Source of the DNA: Fragilaria radians
Taxonomy: Eukaryota; Bacillariophyta; Fragilariophyceae; Fragilariales; Fragilariaceae
Direction: 5' to 3'
Assembly: GCA_900642245.1 (NCBI GenBank)
Contig: CAAAJI010000259.1
Location: forward strand, 20,404 to 33,037
DNA: 12,634 bases
Shown: positions 1 through 7,835 of the stretch, in pieces
How the letters are laid out: each line of letters starts with the position of its first letter
How positions within the stretch are numbered: the first letter of the stretch is position 1
The notes under the pieces: model-generated
Told to the model about the DNA's origin: nothing
Database searches by the model: none
The model's input: only the letters and a program-made list of their open reading frames with translations
Made by a program: the position numbers and the translations under genes

Positions 1-900
1 TCGATGCCTATAGGAAACTTTAAGAAGAAATAGAATAACACGATAGAGATCCAAAAGGAGAAGAAAAATACCAATTGATCAATGTGTGTGTGTGTGTAGT
101 ACTCGAGTGTTGGAAGTAAAGAACGACAGATATAAAAAAGCTTCAATGGTTTTTCTCACCTAGACACATCCAATCCCATCGCTCTCAACGGCATGTCACA
201 CCATGTGTGCTTTACGTATCACTCCACGGCATATCGGTTCGATGATTTTCGGCGAACACATGAAATTATGTCTGTACCATCCAATATTCCTACAGGTCGG
301 TATACAAAATCGCTCTCAATTTTTTACCAAGAAGAACCAAAATTATTGAGATTTTCGGCCATTTGGGTGGGTCCACAGGAGTGAAAAATTGATACAATGT
401 GTGTCCACTATCCCCAAGCCTTGGAATGGTATTATCCAATGTGTGTGTACCACTCCACAAAGCAGAAATTTGGCTTCATTCCCCCTTCTGTCTAAAATAT
501 GAAGTGACTATCTACTGTAGTCTTGGCATTACCAAGAGGTAATTCAAGGCACTCTATCTATGCATTGTTATATGTACCAAAATAATCTTCATCATTAGCC
601 CAAACTTCTCCAACATGCAACATTTGGCATGAAGATTGACAAACTCCTATCACTTCCTTTCTTCTTTGAGGGAAAACTCATCAAATTTGTCCTGTCTTCT
701 GAGGCTGACACAGGTGAATTATGTGTTACATGGAGATTAGAGTCTACTGCAACATTATTAATGGATCGGAAAGGAAGATATGTTATTCTATCGAGATATC
801 CATATGGACCACTATGATTCAAAACACTTTAACACTGGAAATTAGTTCTGCAGATTTGATTTAACGTACATACATCTACAACAATGTATGCCTATAAAGG
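1..900. other. Non-coding stretch, no gene recognised
   Basis: Apart from the TG microsatellite I see only short chance open frames of 60-75 codons with no recognisable motif. The minus-strand stretch at about 595-822 lies where the 3' end of the neighbouring decayed copia RNase H (925-1725) would fall. I could not match it convincingly to RNase H. Confidence 0.5.
83..97. repeat. TG dinucleotide microsatellite
   Basis: A run of about seven and a half TG units. Shorter GTGTGT runs recur near 397-404 and 440-447. No function is implied. Confidence 0.9.
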
Positions 901-924
901 ATTTGACACAGTTATTCATGTTTT

Positions 925-1725
925 AGGGTCATCAGCGCCAGAGCTACTACAATAAGAAACCAAATCCCTCTCTACAACTTCATGTTTTGAAGCGAAACTT
1001 CAAACAACTTGGTTTGTATTCATAGCAAATTTAATCATCCTCAACATTTCTTTATATGCAGCCAGATCTGCTCCTTCCGTACATCTGATCTTTGTCTACA
1101 TGGTTTTTCCAAATCAATCATTTCAATAACATAATGTGTGGTCTCATAATTTTGAAGTTGAAGTTACATTAGTACTATTCATAGTCACTAAAATCTATGA
1201 CTTCATCCCTAACCTTTTCTTTCATGCTTTTAATTACTTAAGGAAAAGTTTTCACTTCTTCTTTTCCACATTCATTTTGCAGCTCAAATTATCCTTTAAG
1301 CCGTTTTTGACTTTCAATCCAAAATTGTGAATCTGACAAGTCCATTGATCACATCATCCATTCACCCACATTCTTTACTAATAGAAAGGTAACCATCAAC
1401 TTAAATTGCAAGCATTTACAATGTTATATAATCAGAATAATGTTTGCAAAAACATGGATGAACTCAGCTTCGTTTAAACCACATGCTTTAATCGCAAAAA
1501 CTGGTATTTTAAAAGAAAAACTTGTGCTTTAACAAGATAATTGATAATATGCTCAAAAATTCTTTGATCTTTCAATTGATGATTTCTATTTGCAACATAA
1601 CCAATGCTAAAATTAGAATTTCCATATCTTACTTTTCCAATGGATTTTATGTCCACATAGAGCGCTACCACCTTTCTAGCCATCTTATGACATATCACTG
1701 CCGCCTTGCTTTTCCAATAGTACAA
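925..1725 (-). pseudogene. Decayed Ty1/copia pol remnant (RT to RNase H)
   Basis: Read on the minus strand, this degraded sequence follows the copia pol order and can be aligned with the better copy at 9179-10730. From 1725 downwards an open frame of 83 codons has ALYVDIK where the family has the RT motif with the first catalytic Asp. Exactly as many residues later as in the better copy comes INYLVKAQVF, matching the family IYGLVQSARQF. The YxDD box survives as I-stop-VDG near 1389-1415. FGLKVKNGLKDNLSCKM lies near 1274-1329. The RNase H entry motif AAYKEMLRMIKFAMNT is at about 1012-1064, followed by a worn SGADDPKT in place of SDWAGDPxT. Several stops and frame changes separate these blocks, so nothing functional can be made. 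The alignment is by eye. The part above about 1560 is the weakest. Confidence 0.72.
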
Positions 1726-1740
1726 GCTGCTCTATGCTGA

Positions 1741-2519
1741 GTGCAGAATAGGCACAACGTAAAATTCTATATTCAATTTAGACTATTCTTACGTAATTTA
1801 ATAACCTCTCTTGGAGAGATGTTTGACCTTCCTTGAAGAGTTGTTCAATCTTATGCCTGCAACTTTGCTTGAAAAGTTGGGAGCAACTGTTCAACTCTCA
1901 ATATGGACAAGCTGGGAATGGAACTTTAACTCCCAAGATATTGAAGAGTTGGGTTTATAACCTGATCTTATTTTGATCATGGTTATGACCGTCTAGATAT
2001 ATCGATCTTGGAAGATGTTAAATATGCTTTTGATTTACAAGCAATTTAGTCATTACTTAATTTGTCTGGTGATTCACCGTCATCCAAATTTGTGGGAGGA
2101 ATGAAAAGGACATTTAAGTTGTAACTGTCCATGACTAGATGCGTAAATACAAGTATATCATTATTATTATTTTCTTGTACTAACAATAATGGATGTCTCC
2201 ACCACAAGTACCAAAATACATCTCTTAGCCTATATACTTATTTTTAGACTGGATATTGCTCATAACCTGTTAGGTATTATCTTCTTGATTCATACGTCAA
2301 GGCATGTCACAAGCTTCTCACTTGCCATATTGCCCTATAGCACCATAAATAAATCAAATGAAAATGAATTATTCAGTTGATCCTCAAGAATAGCTCAATG
2401 ATTTGAATTGGTTGCTATTCATCTTTGTGGGACATTGTTCATTTACATTAGAAGAAAATATTTGTCATTGTATTGTTAACTCTGGCCTAACTTCAGCCCT
2501 TATGGTTGTTATTTAGACT
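1741..2519. other. Non-coding stretch between two copia remnants
   Basis: No recognisable gene. At about 1802-1957 the plus strand has a roughly 50-codon open stretch without a motif (it reads LEELFNLMPATLLEKLG in part). The same DNA has several GAAGAGTTG-like words and their complements, so it could be a worn hairpin-rich repeat. Integrase remains belonging to the plus-strand copia fragment would be expected before 2520. I could not identify them. Confidence 0.4.
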
Positions 2520-2559
2520 TTGGACCCATACTCTTTTCTCAGAGGAATAATATTGAGTA

Positions 2560-2960
2560 AGGTATTGGTCAAACGTACCCCTAATCTGAGAAATGTCAGG
2601 AGAAAGTTGATTTTCATAGTTAAAAGGAATGACATTTATCAGACGAGATTAGTTGCATGCGGGTACACTCCATTACCTTTATTTTATTTCACTAATAATT
2701 AAGCCCCCGTAATCTATTGTATACCTTTTAGAACCATTTTGATTGGGATGATGGTATGGAATCTAAAGACAGCTATTCTCAGTATAGAACTTGTATTTTT
2801 ATAAGTACAATGGATGTACCAAATAGTATGCACATAGACTGCCTTAACTTAAGGAAGACAATTTTTGAGTGTGCAAAATATGCTCTACACTTCATGCCAA
2901 CCCTGTTGAAGTAATGAAGAATTGTAGATTTGCTGCAAATTTGGCAGATCTTTATTTTTG
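2560..2960 (+). pseudogene. Decayed Ty1/copia reverse transcriptase fragment, plus strand
   Basis: The plus strand reads KRNDIYQTRLVACGYT near 2620-2672, then a stop at 2700-2702, then APVIYCIPFRTILIG and MMVWNLKTAI. This is the start of a copia RT palm (family pattern RLVACGYSQ, FAPVxNxVxFRxLL, W-LKAxIxDxETAFL). After a frame change the match resumes at about 2807 with DVPNSMHIDCLNLRKTIF, corresponding to the family EIPPG...CLILKKTIYG, and ends in LHFMPTLLK before two stops. The catalytic VDxET region is lost (reads ILSIELVFL). It lies opposite in strand to the remnant at 925-1725, so two separate insertions or an inversion are implied. It belongs to the same broad lineage as the large element at 9179-12634. 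Confidence 0.8.
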
Positions 2961-3204
2961 CGTAAATCAATCACATTCTTGAATTGTCATGATAGTTATC
3001 AATGTTGAAAGGGTTTAAGAATCAGGAAAAAAGATAACATTCAAGAAGTCATTAGAGGGAATAAGAAACGTTGTAGAGAGTAAAGAGTAAACAGCTTGAT
3101 TTAAATTCAGTTATGAACATTGATTTTAACATATTCACTTTTACACAGTCAATTCATTAGATATGCCCCATGAAATTAAGACTCAGTAATGCAAGTATAC
3201 AAGT

Positions 3205-3492
3205 CTATTGATGCAATATCAATAGATAAAGCTTTTCATGATTCATAATTGTGGATGGGATCAGGACTAGTAGATGAAGATGATTATTAGTTGAAAGATA
3301 GTCATAATGTGTAAAGGCTCGGGAAATACCAGTAAAATCAATACATTGGTGATTGAAGGGCAGTTGAAAGAATACAGCAAACCTACAAGATAGATTATAA
3401 GGGATTAATTTTGTAATTTCTTGTCTTTGGTTGTTGTAGAATTGCTGCATCTCTTCCTCATCCAATTTCAGGAAGTCTTCAAAATTGAACAT
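3205..3492 (-). CDS. Hypothetical open frame of 95 codons, doubtful
   Basis: The first 28 residues are strongly charged and helix-prone (FEDFLKLDEEEMQQFYNNQR), unlike the hydrophobic remainder, so only the first part looks protein-like. It starts at the left edge of repeat copy A. The first 28 bases inside the repeat are also present at copy D, where the minus strand again reads FEDFLK after a shared stretch. It could be the start of a decayed element protein or chance. No family recognised. Confidence 0.2.
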   Translation of the reverse strand: MFNFEDFLKLDEEEMQQFYNNQRQEITKLIPYNLSCRFAVFFQLPFNHQCIDFTGISRAFTHYDYLSTNNHLHLLVLIPSTIMNHEKLYLLILHQ

Positions 3493-3830
3493 AAAATGTT
3501 TTCATAGACATAAATTTTTACTACATATAACGGGTGTTACATTTTCTGCATCGGGTGCAACATTTTTTGTATCGGGTGCCATTTTCTGGTATGTTTTTCT
3601 ACTTAGCTTGCATCGGGTACTAATACTACGCTTCTACGCAGATTCATTTTCAATGTTTTCACATTTCTTGGAATATCAGGCTCTACACATTCCTACTAAT
3701 ATTTTGATGTAAGTTTGCGTGACATCCAACACGCCATATTGATTACACTAACAACCTTCATGTTTCCTTAGAACGAATCTTCAAAAAAGTTGTCATGAGG
3801 AACTTTCTCATTTTGGAAACAATTTTTGTT
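3470..3830 (+). repeat. Intron-bearing T-rich repeat, copy A
   Basis: This copy begins with AGGAAGTCTTCAAAA, as does copy D at 7308, and stays alignable with D for about 300 bases with few gaps. It contains three or four words like GCATCGGGTGC, the first ones 21 bases apart (3548, 3569, then 3610). Then come CGCTTCTACGCAGA, CTCTACACATTCCTACTAAT, an intron-like block (3709-3771) and a conserved tail GTTGTCATGAGGAACTTTCT. The plus-strand frame from about 3485 is open to the donor site. Splicing would keep it open to a TAA at 3842-3844. Confidence 0.85.
3709..3771 (+). other. Intron-like block in repeat copy A (63 bases)
   Basis: Donor GTAAGT, branch-site-like CACTAAC, and acceptor TTTCCTTAG. 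The same signals in the same order occur in copy B, and in weaker form in copies C and D. Removing it joins an upstream open frame ending in HIPTNIL to a downstream frame reading SCHEELSHFGNNF. Splicing is inferred, not shown. Confidence 0.5.
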
Positions 3831-4094
3831 GCACCAGGTGCTAATGCTATGCTTCTGCGCACAAGCATTTACATTTTTACATAATTCTCTTCCATATCTC
3901 ATTCCTTGGGAGATTAGACTCTACACATTTCCACTAAATTTCTTAAGTGAGTTTGCGTGACAACCAACAAAGCATATTGATTTGTTTCTGATGTAATACA
4001 CTAACAACCTTCATGTTTCTTTAGGATGAGTGTTGAAAAAGTTGTCATGAGCAACTTTCTCAGTTTGGAAACAGCTTTTCTTTCAAATCATTCT
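3831..4094 (+). repeat. Intron-bearing T-rich repeat, copy B, tandem to A
   Basis: This copy starts at GCACCAGGTGCTAATG, which corresponds to position 3610 of copy A, so it is the 3' part of the repeat in direct tandem. It has its own intron-like block (3947-4024). The tail GTTGTCATGAGCAACTTTCT is followed by TTTGGAAACAGCTTTTCTTT, which is shared with copy C. Inside it ATGCTT and AAGCAT form a 6-bp hairpin stem around CTGCGCAC (about 3846-3867). Confidence 0.85.
3947..4024 (+). other. Intron-like block in repeat copy B (78 bases)
   Basis: Donor GTGAGT, branch-like ACACTAAC, acceptor GTTTCTTTAG. It is 15 bases longer than in copy A because it keeps a TTTGTTTCTGATGTAA segment also present in copies C and D. 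Confidence 0.5.
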
Positions 4095-4807
4095 GTCCAT
4101 ACCTTTCTGTCTGGTTATCAATATCATTCTGCATGAAAATGATTCACGGCAAATTTGATCTCCAATAGACAAACAATTATTGAAACATGAAAGATTCCTG
4201 ATGCTCTTAAAGCTTCAAGGTGCCTTATTGCTCTTTTGTACTAAAATCTAGATGCAGCTTTCAATTTATTCAACAATTATACAAATATATAGGATTCTTG
4301 GGTGCAACAAAGACTTTTGGACAGAATAATCATTGATTAAGTCAGTGAATTTCGATCTTGGTCTAGTTTTAAAGTATATGAATGGTTGCCAAGTTTGGGT
4401 GTACCAATCGTAACATTATGCTTCAAAAAGCTAGTAACGAAATATTTGTGGGCTTGCAATAAAAGATCAGATGTCAAGGAGACCTTTTAGCATGATCTAA
4501 TAGTTTTCGTCCGACAAATTTTGGCTTGAAGAAATATTATTTTATTAACCTGTACCTAAGTGCGTACCTATAGAATTTTTGCACTCATATTTGTGCAATA
4601 TATTTCAGTTACTGTGTACCATTGAAATAGAAGATCATTCGACTAATTAGCCGTTGGCGAATATATGCATTTAAAAGAAAACACGTGCAATACTTTACAA
4701 GACTATAAACCGTTTATTCACGTTAAAGTTCGATAAGGGAAAATTTGTCATTGTATTACTCAAGCTTTACAATATCATTTCATAGATATCTGTTTTTGCT
4801 TTAAGCA
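4095..4807. other. Upstream intergenic region of the EGF-type gene
   Basis: No gene recognised on either strand. It should contain the promoter and 5' UTR of the gene starting at 4808, but no motif decides where transcription starts. The word TTTGTCATTGTATT near 4745 also occurs near 2462. Confidence 0.4.
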
Positions 4808-5665
4808 ATGCGTTTGTGTTTTTTGCCATTGATAGCTGTTGCCACTCTCTTCATTCCAGCAACCATTAGTGGTAAGCAACTCATCACATCCTCTAATGAA
4901 TTATTTCTCATACCGGACCAATCAACAATTCTTTGATCTCCCTCAGGAAATATCGATGAGAGCAACAACCCTCTTGACCATTCGAATGGAAGACAGTTGA
5001 AGAAAAACCGTTTTCTGTGCCAAGTATCCTCCTCAACAACATTATCTGTAACGTTATGTTACAAGGAAAGACAGTTGTGTGATACTTCTACCGGAGAGGC
5101 ACGTTGTATTTGCGCAGAAGGGTGGAAAGGGGCAAGGTGTAAGGATAGAATTTACGAACCTCCATCCGTTCTTCCTACAAAAAAGCCAACTTTTTTACGT
5201 GTTGGTAGTATTTGCAATGAAAGCAGTGAGTGCGCTATAACAAATACTGGTTGCTTTGAAGGCCAGTGTCGGTGTGAATCTGGGTACACCCCCCGTAAAG
5301 GAAATTGCATCAACATCAATGAGTGTGAAAAAGGCTTTACCAATGCATGTCACAGAGATGCAGAATGCGTAGATTATGAAGGTGGCTACGACTGTCTTTG
5401 TAGAGATGGTTTTAGTGATTCCGATCCAACTGCTTCTGGAAGAAAATGTAAACAGACAAATGAATGCACTGTGGGTATGCACAATTGTGATGAAACAACC
5501 CAAGTCTGTATAGATCGCCGTCCACCTGAAAAATGGGAATGTGTTGAAAAAACTCCAGCTCCAACACCCAAGCCAACACCCTATCCTATATCAACAAATC
5601 CTCCTACAATGGAAATGGTTGCTCTCCACACATGTCAAGGTGTCCTGGATCTCAATGAAAAATAA
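4808..5665 (+). CDS. Secreted EGF-domain protein, two exons (4808-4871, 4947-5665)
   Basis: Splicing the intron at 4872-4946 gives a 260-residue protein. The first exon is a textbook signal peptide (MRLCFLPLIAVATLFIPATISG), so the product enters the secretory pathway. Cys-rich modules follow: an EGF-like domain at about 46-86 ending CICAEGWKGARC; a second Cys-rich module at about 111-142 (CRCESGYTPRKGNC); a calcium-binding-type EGF at about 146-189 that begins NINECEKG and has CxC plus a Gly-rich end; and a partial fourth module from NEC at 193. A Pro/Thr-rich linker (about 222-245, PTPKPTPYP) leads to a short tail ending at TAA. EGF modules usually mediate extracellular protein contacts, so an adhesion, matrix or surface role is likely. 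No enzyme or transmembrane segment is seen. The start is the ATG that opens the signal peptide. Without the intron the frame hits TGA. It lies between repeat copies B and C, and the stop touches copy C, so the true C-terminus is uncertain. Confidence 0.85.
4872..4946 (+). other. Spliceosomal intron of the EGF-type gene (75 bases, phase 1)
   Basis: Donor GTAAGC and acceptor CTCCCTCAG, with CTAAT (about 4893) as a possible branch site. It separates the signal-peptide exon from the EGF exon, splits a Gly codon, and removes an in-frame TGA. The frame of both exons agrees exactly after removal. Confidence 0.88.
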
Positions 5666-5816
5666 CTATTAATTTAAAGTATCAACAAACCATATTAATT
5701 TGTTCCTGATGTATTACACTAACAACCTTTTCATGTTTCCATAGATTGAGTCTTCAAAGAAACTTGTCATGAGGAACTTTCTCATTGTGGAAACAGTTTT
5801 TCTTTCAAAAAATTCT
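5666..5816 (+). repeat. Intron-bearing repeat, copy C, directly after the EGF gene stop
   Basis: CTATTAATTTAAAG at the start resembles CTACTAATTATTTAAAG of copy D. It continues with CATATTAATTTGTTCCTGATG, ACACTAACAACC, CATGTTTCCATAG, then CTTGTCATGAGGAACTTTCT and the TTTCTTTCAAA tail shared with B. The 5' part of the repeat (GCATCGGGTGC words) is absent. It forms, or lies in, the 3' UTR of the EGF-type gene. Confidence 0.8.
5679..5744 (+). other. Intron-like block in repeat copy C (66 bases)
   Basis: The donor is worn to GTATCA, with about 12 bases missing after it compared with B. The branch-like CACTAAC and acceptor TTTCCATAG are intact. If spliced it would be a 3' UTR intron whose junction lies 13 bases after the stop codon of the EGF-type gene. 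Confidence 0.35.
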
Positions 5817-5893
5817 TTGAATCAAATTTCTATATACAATCTTGCACTAAATATTGTACAATTTTTTGTAATGCTGCATAGACCAGAAATGAA

Positions 5894-5927
5894 AGGAGGT
5901 TGATGCTCTAACACCTCCTAAGGAGGT
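5894..5927. repeat. AGGAGGT / ACCTCCT inverted-repeat cluster
   Basis: AGGAGGT at 5894-5900, its complement at 5913-5919, and AGGAGGT again at 5921-5927. The last two form a near-perfect palindrome with one central base, and the outer pair can form a stem with a 12-base loop. The cause is unknown. Confidence 0.7.
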
Positions 5928-6862
5928 CCACCAAAATGTACAAAGATTTTTCATTATTGGATGCTTTTACTTCATTCATTCATTCAGTACTAATTTTGTG
6001 GCATCCAGTCCTGTAAGGTGATACTGAAGCATTGACATGCAGTCCATTTCCAATTTTCTTCTTTTCATTCCATCTTGGTATGCAGAAATTGTTCTGAGAT
6101 TTCATTTTCTTACGGAGACCAGATGCCAATTTAATTTTTCCAATTTTCCCCATCCAGTTTCCCCTTTGATTACAATTTTCTCAGGAGAAATGTTTCAAGA
6201 TATTCACTTGGACAATCTGCATTAATGAAGTGCTTGATTGTATCCGCCAAGAATTTCTCTTCAAGCTGAGCTCACACAAGCTTGGACCACACAGATTTTG
6301 CATTGCATTTGGCTTTATGGCACAAGGACAAATCAAAACAGGCGGTGATGATGTGGTTATTGCTTCATCTCTCTCTTAAGGGATGCTCTACAAAGCGTAG
6401 ATGTGATTCATCTTGACCAGGTGTGTCAACTGAGATGAGGTTGCTGTCAATTTGACTTCTTAAAAATGAAATTTCAACGCTAGCCTCCTACTATGGTTTC
6501 CACGGGGATGATTTCCGGCGCAGCGTTCTCAAGAACGGTAAGGTGAAATGACAAACGGCAAAAGCAATGGCGCTCAGCAATGGAGAATAGAAATACATGA
6601 AGACTTTCAATCATGATAGGTGTTAGATCTTTAACAAAAACAATGGAGAAAAGGACTACAGAACCAAATCAACCTCAATTTGACTTCAAAATAGTATATG
6701 TGAAGGTATGTAAGGTATCAAATGAAGCTGAAATCTGGTCTGAGCTTATCTTTTTCCATTCTTGAAAATGGCTCTTAAATCTCTCAAGGAAATTATTTTG
6801 ATACTGAACTCATTTGTGACTTTGCCAAGACTAATCAGCTCACAGTGTTCAATTGCTTGTGA

Positions 6863-7069
6863 ATAGGGGAAACAAACAGCTTAGGAGACCATGGTGAAGT
6901 TTCAGTGAAACTGATTCCACCAACATTCAGCAAGGAAAATGCGTTTTTAGATTTAGATAACCTGGTAATGGTAAAACGTCATTATACAAAATTGACAAAT
7001 ACACAAGGATCTATTGGACTACTTAGAAGATTTGATGACACATGTCTCATTGATTGGATCTACAGTTAG
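6863..7069 (+). other. Open stretch of 68 codons, unidentified
   Basis: A stop-free plus-strand frame between TGA (6860-6862) and TAG (7067-7069). It has a varied composition (for example VSVKLIPPTFSKENAFLDLD and GLLRRFDDTCLIDW). It has no start codon near its beginning, only an internal ATG. It could be a decayed exon or element fragment, or chance. No family recognised. Confidence 0.2.
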
Positions 7070-7307
7070 TACAAGATCAAAGAAGAGTGGATCAAATGTG
7101 AGCAAAATGTCTACACCTAGTATTAGATCAATGAACACTAAGTCCTTTATCCCGGCATTAGCACCTTAACCATGCATTTATTTTAACTCCAGATTTTGAA
7201 GGGAATAGAAGAAGTGCTAAAGAACAGTATGAGCATGCTACAGATCAGTTGGAAGGGAACCCAGAGTTTCTAAACTAAGATCTCCATCAAATGGCGGACC
7301 ACCTTTA

Positions 7308-7610
7308 AGGAAGTCTTCAAAAATGAAAATAAAATGGTTTTCATAGACTTATATTTTAATTAGATATATTGGGTGCCACATTTCTGCATCAGGTGCAACA
7401 TTTTTTGCATCGGGTGCTATTTTCTTGTATGTTTTTCTACTCAACTTGCATCAGGTGCCAAACCTGCGCTTCTACGCAGATTTATTTTTATTTTTTGGGA
7501 ATATCAGACTCTACACATTCCTACTAATTATTTAAAGTAAGTTTGCTTGACATCCAGCAAGCTTTATTGATTCGTTTCTGATGCAATACGCTAACAAGCT
7601 TCATGTTTGC
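7308..7610 (+). repeat. Intron-bearing T-rich repeat, copy D
   Basis: Matches copy A from AGGAAGTCTTCAAAA through the 21-base GCATCGGGTGC units (7386, 7407), CGCTTCTACGCAGA (a CTGCG/CGCAG hairpin here) and CTCTACACATTCCTACTAAT. The donor GTAAGT (7537) and branch-like GCTAAC are present. The acceptor region reads GTTTGCATCC, so the TAG and the following conserved tail are lost. Copy A and copy D read the same peptide pattern SGATFF-SGAIF-YVFLL across the unit. Confidence 0.85.
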
Positions 7611-7754
7611 ATCCCCTAATCTCTGAACGTACATCTGAAATACTTTTGAGCTTGTACAACTTCTTTATATATCCTCTCCTGCATTTCTTACATAAATGAA
7701 TCCTAATTCTGTTCTTCATAAATCCCCAACTTTCTTTACAATGATGTTTTTTAT

Positions 7755-7787
7755 CTTATATATCCATATATGTATATATATATATCC
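7755..7787. repeat. TA-rich simple repeat
   Basis: Alternating TATATA with a few interruptions. No function is implied. Confidence 0.75.
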
Positions 7788-7835
7788 TAAACAGTTAAAT
7801 ATCCTTATCACTTAAATGTCTTATCATGTAAACTT

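Larger units (their letters stand above)
5817..7307. other. Stretch without a recognised gene
   Basis: I see no family match. Notable items are an inverted-repeat cluster (5894-5927), a TTCA-type microsatellite (5971-5987), and a 68-codon open stretch (6863-7069). A short peptide-like start near 6547 (MTNGKSNGAQQWRIEI, then stops) is reminiscent of copia gag starts but too short to call. Confidence 0.45.

Noticed and set aside
1136..1330. Plus-strand Phe-rich open frame of 64 codons
   Set aside because: Opposite strand of the decayed RT/RNase H remnant, which carries recognisable copia motifs on the minus strand.
1474..1725. The 83-codon minus-strand frame as a separate intact gene
   Set aside because: It keeps exactly the copia RT spacing between the VD(I/V) motif and the Y-LV motif and is followed by a worn YxDD box, so it is better explained as decayed RT.
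5195..5503. Minus-strand open frame of 102 codons across the EGF gene
   Set aside because: Antisense shadow of Cys-rich coding sequence; no motif of its own.
5894..5927. AGGAGG as bacterial ribosome binding sites
   Set aside because: The spliced gene, introns and copia elements show that the DNA is eukaryotic nuclear.
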